In this document: piece by piece, positions 42,233 through 51,382 of the stretch
Layout: every line of letters begins with the position of its first letter
Position numbering within the stretch: position 1 is the first letter of the stretch
DNA from: VRUE01 sp963817945
GTDB taxonomy: Bacteria > Actinomycetota > Thermoleophilia > Solirubrobacterales > 70-9
Direction of reading: 5' to 3'
Length of the DNA: 64,000 nucleotides
NCBI GenBank assembly: GCA_963817945.1
Contig: CAWFQH010000004.1
Coordinates: forward strand, 372,001-436,000
Notes under the pieces: generated by a model
What the model saw: the letters and a program-made list of their open reading frames with translations, nothing else
What the model was told of the DNA's origin: nothing
Databases searched by the model: none
Position numbers and translations under genes: made by a program

Positions 42233-42756
42233 CGTCAAGATAGTAAGGGCTTACGGTGGATGCCTTGGCACCAGGAGTCGATGAAGGACGTGGACGGCTG
42301 CGATAAGCCGCGGTTAGGCGCTGAACAGCCATTGACCCGCGGATTTCCGAATGGGAAAACCCGGCGCCGGTAATGCGGCGTCATCCGGTGGTGAATACAT
42401 AGCCATCGGAAGGCAACCGGGGGAACTGAAACATCTAAGTACCCCGAGGAACAGAAATCAACCGAGACTCCCTTAGTAGTGGCGAGCGAAAGGGGATCAG
42501 CCCAAACCTGGCAGGTGTAAGCGGGCACGCGTTGCCTGTCGGGGGTTGTAGGGCGTCATGTCCGAGCCGTGCCTGGCTCGGCGGCAGTTACAAAATCAGG
42601 CGTTAGTCGAAGCGAGTGGAACCTCGCACCACAGAGGGCAATCGTCCCGTAGACGAAAGCGCGCTGATCTGCCGATTGATGTCCCTGAGTAGGACCGCAC
42701 CCGTGAAACGCGGTCTGAAACTGGGGGGACCACCCTCCAAGGCTAAGTACTACCTG

Positions 42757-42806
<50 letters not shown>

Positions 42807-44249
42807 AAGGGGAGTGAAATAGCACCTGAAACCGCAAGCCTACAAGTGGTCGGAGCACCTTCGGGTGTGACGGCGTGCTTTTTGCATCACGAGCCGGCGA
42901 GTTACGCGTTAGTGGCAAGGTTAAGCGATGAGCGGAGCCGCAGCGAAAGCGAGTCTGAATAGGGCGACATAGTCACTGGCGGTAGACCCGAAACTGGGCG
43001 AGCTATCCATGGGCAGGCTGAAGCGGGGGTAAGACCTCGTGGAGGGCCGAACCGACCTAGGTTGAAAACTGGGCGGATGACCTGTGGATTGGAGTGAAAG
43101 GCTAATCAAGCCCAGAGATATCTGGTTCTCTCCGAAATATATTTAGGTATAGCCTCGAGTGATTGCGTTTCGGCCGTAGAGCACTGTTTGGATTAGGGGC
43201 CCTACCAGGTTACCGACTTCAGGCAAACTCCGAAGACCGTTACGGTTAGCTCGGGAGTCAGTGTGCGGGGGATAAACTTCGTACGCAAAAGGGGAACAAC
43301 CCAGACCATCAGCTAAGGACCCTAAGTACTAGCTAAGTGGTGAACGATGTCCGAGTGCAGAGACAACCAAGAGGTTGGCTTAGAAGCAGCCACCCTTGAA
43401 AGAGTGCGTAACAGCTCACTGGTCAAGTGTTCGGGCGCGGAGAATTCAACGGGGCTCAAGCTAGTCTCCGAAGCTATGGGTGTGCAGGCCTGCGGGCTCT
43501 GCACGCGGTAGGAGAGCGTTCCAGTTGCGTGAAGCGGATGCGTAAGCCTCCGTGGAGTGGCTGGAAGTGAGAATGCCGGCATGAGTAACGAAAGAGGGGT
43601 GAGACTCCCCTCCACCGATTGTCCAAGGTTTCCTGGGTAAAGTTCGTCTGCCCAGGGTTAGTCGGGACCTAAGGCGAGGCCGAAAGGCGTAGCCGATGGC
43701 CAACAGGTTGATATTCCTGTACCACGTCGAACCCGTTATGACCGATGGGGGGACGGGGAAGGGTAAGGGAACCCAGGCGATGGTCGTCCTGGGGCAAGCA
43801 CGTAGCTAGTCGCTGTAGGGAAATCCGCAGCGGCGTTTTGACGCGAGGTGCGATGCCAGCTGGCTTGACCGCCGGCCAGTCCCCGATCCCATGCCTCCAA
43901 GAAAATCCTCTAGGCAGGGTCCGCGTGCCCGTACCGATAACCGACACAGGTGGACAAGTAGAGAATACTGAGGTGAGCGAGCTAACTCTCGTTAAGGAAC
44001 TCGGCAAAATCGTCCCGTAACTTCGGGAGAAGGGACGCCCCGGTAGGGTGAACTCCGTACGGAGGGAGCCCGAGGGGGCCGCAGTGAATTGGTCCAACCG
44101 ACTGTTTACCAAAAACACAGGCCTCTGCTAAGTCGCAAGACGACGTATAGGGGCTGACGCCTGCCCGGTGCCGGAAGGTTACGCGGACTTGTTAGCGCTT
44201 CGGCGCGAAGCAATGAAGCTAAGCCCCGGTAAACGGCGGCCGTAACTAT

Positions 44250-44987
44250 CAGTTGACCGAGGTAGTTGTAAAACTCGGCTATATGCTGGAACGCCTGTCC
44301 TGAAAAAGGTGCAGTATCCCGCACTACTCGTACAGTGGGCGCAGGTTCGCGTCCGATTGTCGCTGTACAGTGAAAATGTGTCGGGTGCAGGCAATCAGCA
44401 GGAAAGACTCTGGATCGAAGCGATACCGGCTTACGTCGGTTTTCTTCTGTCCGGGTTTGCGCTGGGAGAGGGAAGCTTCATGGTCGTCGCTCGTCGACGC
44501 AGCGACTACACCGTGAAGTGGAAGCTCTCGGCGGCCTTCAACGTCTCGCAGAAGGATCGGGCTCCGCTCGATCTCTTCATGGAGACGCTGGGATGCGGAA
44601 CCATTCGCAAGGCCGGGAACGACGGCTGGTATTGGGAGGTCAACAACCTCCGCGATATCCAGGCCCGAGTGATCCCGTTCTTCGAACGATTTCCGCTGAT
44701 CGGCAGGGAAGGCTGAGGACTTCGCCCGGTTTCGCGCAGCTGCGCGTCTACTGGCACGAAGGGACCTCTCATGCCAGGACTACGCTGAAGTTCTAGTTCT
44801 CCGCGAAGGAATGAACGGAGGCGGAAAGAGGCGCTACACGATGCAGAGAATCCTCAGAGACTATACGCCGAGCCCTCACGCTGGAGAGCGCGAGGGATGA
44901 GATAGTCCGCTCTCACGGGCGACCGTGAGAGGTGGTCAGAAATGAGCCACCCCCGTCAGACAATCGCCTGGCGGAGTAACAATTAGG
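44250..44987 (+). mobile_element. Group I self-splicing intron in 23S helix 69 (site L1917)
   Basis: 738 nt. The upstream exon ends GGCCGTAACTAT and the downstream exon resumes AACGGTCCTAAGG; joining them restores the universal helix 69 sequence, with the insertion after E. coli U1917. The guide GTAGTTG (44262-44268) pairs with exon TAACTAT, giving the required U-G wobble at the 5' splice site. The intron ends in G. Core segments R (CAGAGACTATACGCC, about 44855-44869) and S (ATGAGATAGTCC, 44897-44908) form P7. It encodes a LAGLIDADG protein. The same site carries an intron in Coxiella burnetii. Confidence 0.92.
44309..44900 (+). pseudogene. Intron-encoded LAGLIDADG homing endonuclease with a frameshift
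   Basis: Frame 1 (44309-44716, GTG start; a second in-frame GTG at 44378) has the motif LLSGFALGEGSF (catalytic Glu54 if the first start is used), then FNVSQKDRAPLDLFMETLGCG and VIPFFERFPLIGREG before a stop. Bases 44712-44900 in another frame continue the protein exactly as expected: AEDFARFRAAARLL, VLREGMNGGGKRRYT, to a stop at 44898. One extra G in the GGG at 44706-44708 accounts for the break; without it the join reads GRKAEDF. The full product would be 170-197 residues, a single-motif homodimeric endonuclease. The 3' part overlaps the intron core (P7). Inactive as read, unless frameshifting or sequence error is involved. Confidence 0.82.
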
Positions 44988-45045
<58 letters not shown>

Positions 45046-45122
45046 CAACGAGTTGGACGCTGTCTCAACGAGAGGCTCGGTGAAATTAAAGTCTCGGTGA
45101 AGATGCCGAGTACCCGCAGAAA

Positions 45123-45158
<36 letters not shown>

Positions 45159-45301
45159 TATTGGAGTCTGGGGTATCTCGCTCAGGATAGGTGGGAGACT
45201 GTGAACCGGTGGCTTTGGTCACCGGGGAGTCATCCTTGAGATACCACCCTTGGTGCTCTGGGCTTCTAACACCATGCCGTGATCCGGGTGGTGAACAGTG
45301 T

Positions 45302-45339
<38 letters not shown>

Positions 45340-45489
45340 TGTAACGGAGGCGCCCAAAGGTTCCCTCAGCACGGTTGGAAATCGTGCGTAGAGTGTAAAG
45401 GCAACAAGGGAGCTTGACTGCGAGACCGACGGGTCGAGCAGGAACGAAAGTTGGGCTTAGTGATCCGGCGGTTGCAAGTGGAAGCGCCG

Positions 45490-45532
<43 letters not shown>

Positions 45533-45558
45533 GTTTCCAAGAGTCCACATCGACGAAA

Positions 45559-45600
<42 letters not shown>

Positions 45601-45604
45601 GAGT

Positions 45605-45687
<83 letters not shown>

Positions 45688-46029
45688 TTCTGTGGGCGTT
45701 GGAGAGTTGAGAGGAGTCATCCCTAGTACGAGAGGACCGGGATGAACGTGCCGCTGGTGTATCTGTTGTCCTGCCAAGGGCATCGCAGGTTAGCTACGCA
45801 CGGAACGGATAACCGCTGAAGGCATCTAAGCGGGAAGCCGTCCTCGAGATGAGCTCTCCCATCCCCTTGAGGGAGTAAGACCCCTGGTAGACCACCAGGT
45901 TGATAGGCCAGCGGTGCAAGTGCAGTGATGCGCTCAGCCGACTGGTACTAATGGGTCGAGGGCTTGACGGATATTTTTACCCATGCTTTGTGCAGTTTTC
46001 AAGCTCCACCGGGGCGGTCTCGCAAAATT

Positions 46030-46145
46030 TCCGGTGGCGCATAGCGAGGGGGAGACACCTCTTCCCATTCCGAACAGAGCAGTTAAGCCCCTCAGCGCCG
46101 ATGGTACTTGGAGGGCAACCTCCTGGGAGAGTAGGTCGCCGCCGG
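46030..46145 (+). rRNA. rrf: 5S ribosomal RNA
   Basis: About 116 nt. The terminal helix CCGGTGGCG (46031-46039) pairs with CGCCGCCGG at the 3' end. The internal CACCTCTTCCCATTCCGAACAG and GGTACTTGGAGGGCAACCTCCTGGGAGAGTAGG blocks are standard bacterial 5S. Confidence 0.95.
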
Positions 46146-46148
46146 TTT

Positions 46149-47264
46149 TTACTTGGGCCGCCCGTTGGGGCGGCCCTTTTTTTGCCTGTTTGCGGGCTTT
46201 GCGGTCGGATCTGCGAACCGCATCACCAGCGCCGCCGTCAGGGCGGGTCGCTCCACGTTGGGGGAGTGGCCGGCACCAGCGACGAGCTCAGTCTTCGAGC
46301 CCGCCGCGCGGTAGGCGGCGAGAGCTTTCTCGGGCTCGGAATAGATCTGCTCCTCAGCGCCGAAGATCGCCAGCACGCGAGTTCCGGATCCGCGAAGACG
46401 TGCGTCTAACGAACGGCCGTCCATGTATTCCGTCTCCGCCTCCGCCGACGCATCATAAGAACGGTAGGTAAGGCGACGAAAGTCCTCGACGAACTCGGCA
46501 GGGACATCGTAGCCCGGTGCGAAGCCAGCCTCCAGACCGTCCTCAATTGCAAAATCGGGCGTCGTCCGCCAGAGCGCCTCGCCAATTACCGGCGTAAAGA
46601 TGAACGCCACGGTGAGGGGCAGGTTGGAGCCATAGCCGTCGTTGGCCGGCGCTTGGTCGATGATGACAAGGCGGTCGACGAGGGCAGGCTCGGCTTCGCT
46701 CAAGGCGGTTCCGACAACGGCGCCCATCGAATGCCCGACCACCGTCGCTCTCCGCACGCCAAGCCGACGGAGCGCTTGTGCCACCAGTTCCGCCTGGTTC
46801 TCCATCGAGTATCCGGAATCGGGCTTTTCCGATCCGCCGTGCCCGAGCAGGTCGATCGCGATCACCCGGTGGTGGCGCTCCAGTAACGGCGTCATCCCGT
46901 CCCACCAGTCGAGCGCGGCGGTCCAGCCATGGAGGAGGACGATCGGCGGCGCATCGCGCGGACCGCGATCGACCACCTGCAGGTCTGCACCCGAGAGCTC
47001 GAGGATCCTGCCACCGGGCACCGTCACCTTGGCGCCCTTCGTTTCGCTGCCGACGGTCAGCGCGTTTAGGCCGAGCAGCGCTGCGAGGGCCGCCGCGATC
47101 CCAAGCGCGATCTTGGCCTTGATCGGGCGCCGCCCCCTAGGACTGCGTGGCGAAGCGGGCGATCGCGGAGCTCCAGGCGCCGGTGCTGCGATGACGGCCG
47201 CTGCGATGGCGCACCTCGCAGGCGAGAGGTCGCTGCTCGACCTCCTCGAGGCCGTACTCGCCAA
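46149..47264 (-). CDS. Membrane-anchored alpha/beta hydrolase (copy 1)
   Basis: Up to 371 residues. One N-terminal hydrophobic anchor (IALGIAAALAALLGLNAL) precedes a hydrolase domain with PPIVLLHGWTAALDWWD (oxyanion hole), IDLLGHGGSEKP, nucleophile Ser in VVGHSMGAVVG, and catalytic His in GAGHSPNVE. It is a diverged tandem paralogue of the gene at 47348. The start is uncertain: the TTG at 47264 lies inside a small ORF of better codon bias, the anchor region has no other start codon, and the next in-frame GTG (47027) would lose the anchor. Substrate unknown. Its 3' end overlaps the rRNA operon terminator. Confidence 0.8.
   Translation of the reverse strand: MASTASRRSSSDLSPARCAIAAAVIAAPAPGAPRSPASPRSPRGRRPIKAKIALGIAAALAALLGLNALTVGSETKGAKVTVPGGRILELSGADLQVVDRGPRDAPPIVLLHGWTAALDWWDGMTPLLERHHRVIAIDLLGHGGSEKPDSGYSMENQAELVAQALRRLGVRRATVVGHSMGAVVGTALSEAEPALVDRLVIIDQAPANDGYGSNLPLTVAFIFTPVIGEALWRTTPDFAIEDGLEAGFAPGYDVPAEFVEDFRRLTYRSYDASAEAETEYMDGRSLDARLRGSGTRVLAIFGAEEQIYSEPEKALAAYRAAGSKTELVAGAGHSPNVERPALTAALVMRFADPTAKPANRQKKGRPNGRPK
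46155..46183 (+). terminator. Rho-independent terminator of the rRNA operon
   Basis: GGGCCGCCC-GTTG-GGGCGGCCC followed by seven T. It also encodes the last residues of the convergent hydrolase gene (…KKGRPNGRPK). Confidence 0.92.
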
Positions 47265-47337
47265 GCGTGGCGAAGTCGATCGTCAGGTCGATCGCGTCTC
47301 CAACGCGGGTTCCGATGGTCTTTCTCGAATCGAACAT
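47137..47337 (-). CDS. Small ORF of unknown function overlapping the hydrolase start
   Basis: 66 residues from ATG: MFDSRKTIGTRVGDAIDLTI, then DFATLGEYGLEEVEQRPLAC and a basic, His/Arg-rich tail. Third codon positions are strongly G/C, as in true genes here, more than in the overlapping hydrolase frame. No family recognised. It lies between the two hydrolases and overlaps the proposed N-terminus of copy 1 in another frame. Confidence 0.45.
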   Translation of the reverse strand: MFDSRKTIGTRVGDAIDLTIDFATLGEYGLEEVEQRPLACEVRHRSGRHRSTGAWSSAIARFATQS

Positions 47338-47347
47338 GGGTTCGACT

Positions 47348-48358
47348 CTACGGACGGTCTCGGACGGCATCGGGTTTCTGCAACCGGGCTTGCACATCCG
47401 TTCCGGCTTTACCACGATTTGCAGGGATTTTCTTAGCTCCAAAGCCGAGCACTAGAGCCGCCGTGAGGGCCGGCTTCTCGACGTTGGGCGAATGACCCAC
47501 GCCCTCGATCAGCTTCGTGATCGCCTCCGGCGCCGCCTCCTTATAGCTCTCCAGCGTCGCCTGGGGGTCGTCGATGATCTGCTCCTCGGCGCCCATCAGC
47601 ACCATCAGCGGCTTGCCCGTGCCTGCGACGCGCTCGGCCAGGGTCTCGTCCGCGGTGTAGTCGTCGAAGTCGGTTGGGGAGTCGTCGTAGGCGCTGAAGG
47701 TCATCCGGTCGACGTCCTCGACGAAGGCGTCGGGCACATCGAAGCCGGGGGCGAAGGCGACCTCCAGGCCCTTCCTGACGGCGAAGTCGGGCTTCGTGCG
47801 CCAGAAGAACTCCCCGCTGACCGGGGCGAAGGCCAGCTGGGCGATCAGTCCCAGGTCGCCGTCGTCGTGCTCGGAGGAACGCGTGTCGATGATCACGACG
47901 CGGTCGACCAGCTGTGGCGACCGATCGGCCAGGCCGACCGCGACGGCGCCTCCCAGCGAGTGGCCGACGACCTCGGCGTCGCGCACGCCGAGACGATCGA
48001 GGGCCTGGGCGACGAGGCTGGCTTGGTTTTCGATCGTGTACCCCGACTCAGGCTTCTCCGAGCCTCCGTGGCCGAGCAGGTCGAGCGCGATCACCCGGTG
48101 GCGCTCCTCGAGCCGCGGCATCATCCGGTCCCACCAGTCGATCGCGCAGGTGAAGCAGTGCAGGAGGACGATCGGGGAGCCGTCGCGGGGGCCGCGTTCG
48201 ACCACCTGCAGGTCGGCGCCGGGCAGCTCGACGATCCGGCCGCCGGGGACCGTCACCTCGGCGTCCTTCGTTTCCTGCCCCGTAACGAGAGCATTCAGCC
48301 CGAGCAGCACAGCCAGCGCAACGACGACTCCGATCCCGATCTTCCAGCCTCTGCCCAT
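47348..48358 (-). CDS. Membrane-anchored alpha/beta hydrolase (copy 2)
   Basis: 336 residues, tandem paralogue of the gene at 46149. The anchor is KIGIGVVVALAVLLGLNALV; the domain has PIVLLHCFTCAIDWWDRMM, IALDLLGHGGSEKPESGY, nucleophile Ser in VVGHSLGGAVA and His in GVGHSPNVEKPALTAALVLG. The HG of the oxyanion loop is HC here (LLHCFT), unlike copy 1 (LLHGWT). Function may be ester or haloalkane-type hydrolysis at the outer membrane face, but the substrate cannot be told. The start is 22 bp from divergent murA. Confidence 0.88.
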   Translation of the reverse strand: MGRGWKIGIGVVVALAVLLGLNALVTGQETKDAEVTVPGGRIVELPGADLQVVERGPRDGSPIVLLHCFTCAIDWWDRMMPRLEERHRVIALDLLGHGGSEKPESGYTIENQASLVAQALDRLGVRDAEVVGHSLGGAVAVGLADRSPQLVDRVVIIDTRSSEHDDGDLGLIAQLAFAPVSGEFFWRTKPDFAVRKGLEVAFAPGFDVPDAFVEDVDRMTFSAYDDSPTDFDDYTADETLAERVAGTGKPLMVLMGAEEQIIDDPQATLESYKEAAPEAITKLIEGVGHSPNVEKPALTAALVLGFGAKKIPANRGKAGTDVQARLQKPDAVRDRP

Positions 48359-48380
48359 CGCGGCGATACCCTAGCCACCC

Positions 48381-49679
48381 ATGGAGAAGTTCGTCATCGA
48401 AGGCGGGGCGCCGCTCTCCGGAGAGGTGACCGCCGCCGGCAACAAGAACGCGGCCCTGCCGATCCTCGCCGCCTGCCTCCTCACCGAGGAGGAGCTTCTC
48501 CTGCACCGGGTGCCGCGGATCCGCGACACCGAGGCGCAGATCGCCCTGCTCGAGCGGCTCGGGGTCGAGGCCGCCTGGATCGGCGACAACAGCCTGCGGC
48601 TCTGCGCTGCCGGCGTCTCCGAGGTGGCCGTCGATGAGGAGCTCTCGGAAAGGATCCGCGCCTCCTTCCTGCTCGCCGGCCCGCTGCTGGCCCGTTTCGG
48701 CGAGGCGCGAATGCCGCCGCCGGGCGGCGACTTCATTGGCCGCCGGCGCCTCGACGCCCACCTCGATGCCTTCATCGACCTCGGAGCCAGGGTGGAGGGT
48801 GACCGCTGGATCGAGCTCAACGCCCCACCCGGCGGGCTGCGGTCCTGCGCGATCTTCATGGACGAGCCCTCGGTGATGGGGACCGAGAACGCGCTGATGG
48901 CGGCAGCGCTCACCGAGGGCCCGACGATCGTCTCCAACGCCGCCTGCGAGCCACACGTCCAGGACCTGGCCCGGCTTCTGACCAGCATGGGAGCCGAGAT
49001 CGAGGGCATCGGCTCCAACGTGATGACCGTGCACGGGCGTGACCGGCTCGGCGGCGCCGCGCACACCATCTCGCCCGATCACATCGAGGTTGGCAGCTTC
49101 ATGGCGCTCGCGGCGGCGACCGGGGGGGAGCTGCGGATTCGCGGCACCGAGCCGGGCGACCTGCTGATGGTCCGCCGCCAGTTCCGCCGCCTCGGGTTGG
49201 AGTCGAAGATCGAGGACGGCGATGTGATCGTCCCGCCCGAGCAGCGGCTGCGGGTCAAGTCCGACGTCGGCGACGCGATCCCGAAGATCGAGGACGGGCC
49301 CTGGCCGGCGTTCCCGGCCGACCTCACCTCGATCGCCCTCGCCCTCGCCACGCAGGCTGACGGCGAGGTCCTGATCTTCGAGAAGATGTTCGAGAACCGC
49401 CTCTTCTTCGTCGACAAGCTCGTCGCGATGGGCGCTCGGATCACGCTGTGCGACCCTCACCGGGCGATCGTCAGCGGTCCGAGCCGTCTTCACGGCGAAC
49501 GCGTCGAGAGCCCCGACATCCGTGCCGGTATGGCGATGCTCATCGCCGCCCTGGCCGCCGACGGCGTCTCGGAGATCGGCAATATCCGCCAGATCGACCG
49601 CGGCTATGAGGCGATCGACGAGCGCCTGCGCAATCTCGGCGCCCAGATTGAACGCGTTTCGTCAAAGGTCCCTGCGTAA
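48381..49679 (+). CDS. murA: UDP-N-acetylglucosamine 1-carboxyvinyltransferase, Asp117 form
   Basis: 432 residues, EPSP-synthase-like fold, first committed step of peptidoglycan synthesis. Conserved GGAPLSGEVTAAGNKNAALPILAA opens the protein, with SVMGTENALMAA, DHIEVGSFMALAAATGGEL, FPADLTSIALALATQADG and EKMFENR further on. At the place of the usual active-site Cys the sequence is PPPGGDFIGRRRLD, giving Asp117. This substitution is known from Mycobacterium tuberculosis MurA and confers fosfomycin insensitivity in that family. A TACCCT box (48367-48372) ends 8 nt before the ATG. Confidence 0.96.
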   Translation: MEKFVIEGGAPLSGEVTAAGNKNAALPILAACLLTEEELLLHRVPRIRDTEAQIALLERLGVEAAWIGDNSLRLCAAGVSEVAVDEELSERIRASFLLAGPLLARFGEARMPPPGGDFIGRRRLDAHLDAFIDLGARVEGDRWIELNAPPGGLRSCAIFMDEPSVMGTENALMAAALTEGPTIVSNAACEPHVQDLARLLTSMGAEIEGIGSNVMTVHGRDRLGGAAHTISPDHIEVGSFMALAAATGGELRIRGTEPGDLLMVRRQFRRLGLESKIEDGDVIVPPEQRLRVKSDVGDAIPKIEDGPWPAFPADLTSIALALATQADGEVLIFEKMFENRLFFVDKLVAMGARITLCDPHRAIVSGPSRLHGERVESPDIRAGMAMLIAALAADGVSEIGNIRQIDRGYEAIDERLRNLGAQIERVSSKVPA

Positions 49680-49715
49680 CCGGGCGCCGGCCCGTCCTTC
49701 CGTAAGGTCAGGCCG

Positions 49716-50705
49716 ATGATCCACCCGATACCGCCCGGAACCCGCGACGTCCTGCCGGACGAGATGCGCGAGCTGCGCAAGCTCCATACCGCCATGCTCG
49801 ACGTCTTCGAAAGTCACGGCTACGGGCAGGTGGCGACGCCGGCGATCGAGTACGACGAGGTGCTGGCGCGCGGCGACGGTCGCACCGCCGACTCCGCCTA
49901 CCGCTTCTTCGATGAGCGGGGTGACCTGCTGGCGCTGCGCTCCGACATGACGGTGCCGATTGCGCGGTTGGTCGCCTCACGTTACGTCGAGGCGGAGCCG
50001 CCGCTGCGCCTCTGCTACTTGGCAAATGCCTACCGTGCGGTGCGCCCGCAGCGAGGCCAGATGCGCGAGTTCGCGCAAGCCGGAGTGGAGCTGATAGGCA
50101 CACCGGCGCCGGAGGGGACCGCCGAGGTGGTGGGGGTGCTCGAGGCGGCACTCGACGCCGCCGGACTCGACCGCGCCGTGATCGGCCTCGGTGACGCCGA
50201 CCTCTATCGCCAGCTGCTGACCGAGCTCGGTGTCGAGGGGCCGGCGCGAGACTCGGTCCTGGCGCGGCTCGCCAAGCACGATCTGGTCGGTCTCGAGCTG
50301 GAGCTCGTGCAGGCAGGGATCGGCGATCGCGAGGTGGAGACTTGCGTGACGCTTTCGCAGCTGCGCGGCGGCTCTGAGGTGCTGGAGCAGGCGCGCTCGC
50401 TGGGCGGCGCGGCGGTCGAACGCGCCACGGCGCGACTGGGCGAGACGATGGCGGCGCTGGAGGCGCACGGCGCTGCCGACCGGGTGAAGATCGACCTCGG
50501 TCTGCTGCGCGATCTCGGCTATTACAGCGGCGCCATCCTCGAGGTTTACGACCCGGCCTTGGGCCACATCCTCGGTGGCGGCGGCCGCTACGACCGGCTG
50601 CTGAAGCGCTTCGGTCTCGACCTTCCAGCGGCCGGGTTTGCCCTCTACCTGGAGCGCGTCCACGTCGCTCAGATGGAGGAGGAGTCGAGGAGGGCGGAGC
50701 GATGA
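49716..50705 (+). CDS. hisZ: ATP phosphoribosyltransferase regulatory subunit
   Basis: 329 residues resembling the catalytic core of histidyl-tRNA synthetase: PPGTRDVLPDEMRELRKLHTAML, ALRSDMTVPIARLVAS, YLANAYRAVRPQRGQMREFAQAGVELIG and GYYSGAILEVYDPALGHILGGGGRYD. It lacks the anticodon-binding domain, so it is HisZ and not HisS. It forms an octamer with the short HisG encoded directly downstream (4-bp overlap) and is needed for its activity and histidine control. A TAAGGT box (49703-49708) ends 7 nt before the ATG, suggesting a leaderless start for the his operon. Confidence 0.93.
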   Translation: MIHPIPPGTRDVLPDEMRELRKLHTAMLDVFESHGYGQVATPAIEYDEVLARGDGRTADSAYRFFDERGDLLALRSDMTVPIARLVASRYVEAEPPLRLCYLANAYRAVRPQRGQMREFAQAGVELIGTPAPEGTAEVVGVLEAALDAAGLDRAVIGLGDADLYRQLLTELGVEGPARDSVLARLAKHDLVGLELELVQAGIGDREVETCVTLSQLRGGSEVLEQARSLGGAAVERATARLGETMAALEAHGAADRVKIDLGLLRDLGYYSGAILEVYDPALGHILGGGGRYDRLLKRFGLDLPAAGFALYLERVHVAQMEEESRRAER

Positions 50706-51382
50706 GTGTGGAGGTCGCCGGCACCGGCGGCGTCAAGAGCGAGGGCCCGTTGAAGCTGGCGGTACCACGCGGTGCGCTGCTCGGCGAAACGCTCGACCTG
50801 CTCGACGCGGCCGGTATCGACACGACCGCGGTTCGCGGCGAGTCGCGCTCGCTGATCTTCGCCGACGCGGAGATCGTCTTGGTCACGATGCGACCGTCCG
50901 ACGTCCCCACCTACGTCGAGGCGGGCGCCGCCGACGTTGGCATCACCGGCAAGGACGTGCTGTTGGAGCAGTCCGACCGCATGGTCTATGAGCTGCTCGA
51001 CCTTGGCTACGGGCGTTGCCGCATGGTGCTGGCCGGTCGCGTTGACGACGAGCGCCTCGGCGAGTCCCAGCGGCGACTGGGGATGATGCGGATCGCGACC
51101 AAGTATCCGCGGATCGCCGAACACCACTTCGAAGCGACCGGCCGGCAGATAGAGACGATCGAGGTCAAGGGCTCGGTCGAGCTGGCGCCGCTGATCGGCC
51201 TCGCCGACGGCATCGTCGACCTCGTCGCCAGCGGCCGTACCTTGGCCGAGAACGGGCTCGAGGTGCGCGAGGAGATTGTCGCATGCACCGCCCGCTTCGT
51301 CGCCAACCGCGTCGCTCACAAGCTACGTGCGCAGGAGGTCGATGAGCTGACCGCTCGGTTGAGAGAGGCGGCGGCGGGATGA
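50702..51382 (+). CDS. hisG: ATP phosphoribosyltransferase, short form
   Basis: 226 residues, first step of histidine synthesis. LKLAVPRGALLGETLDLLDAAG, MRPSDVPTYVEAGAADVGITGKDVL, RIATKYPRIAEHHFE, and the PRPP loop LADGIVDLVASGRTLAENGLE are typical. The C-terminal regulatory ACT-like domain of long HisG is absent, consistent with dependence on HisZ. It overlaps hisZ and hisD by 4 bp each. Confidence 0.96.
   Translation: MSVEVAGTGGVKSEGPLKLAVPRGALLGETLDLLDAAGIDTTAVRGESRSLIFADAEIVLVTMRPSDVPTYVEAGAADVGITGKDVLLEQSDRMVYELLDLGYGRCRMVLAGRVDDERLGESQRRLGMMRIATKYPRIAEHHFEATGRQIETIEVKGSVELAPLIGLADGIVDLVASGRTLAENGLEVREEIVACTARFVANRVAHKLRAQEVDELTARLREAAAG

Noticed and set aside
43322..44394. Several 70-150 codon frames on the minus strand within 23S rRNA
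   Set aside because: They are antisense to rRNA, a well-known source of spurious proteins.
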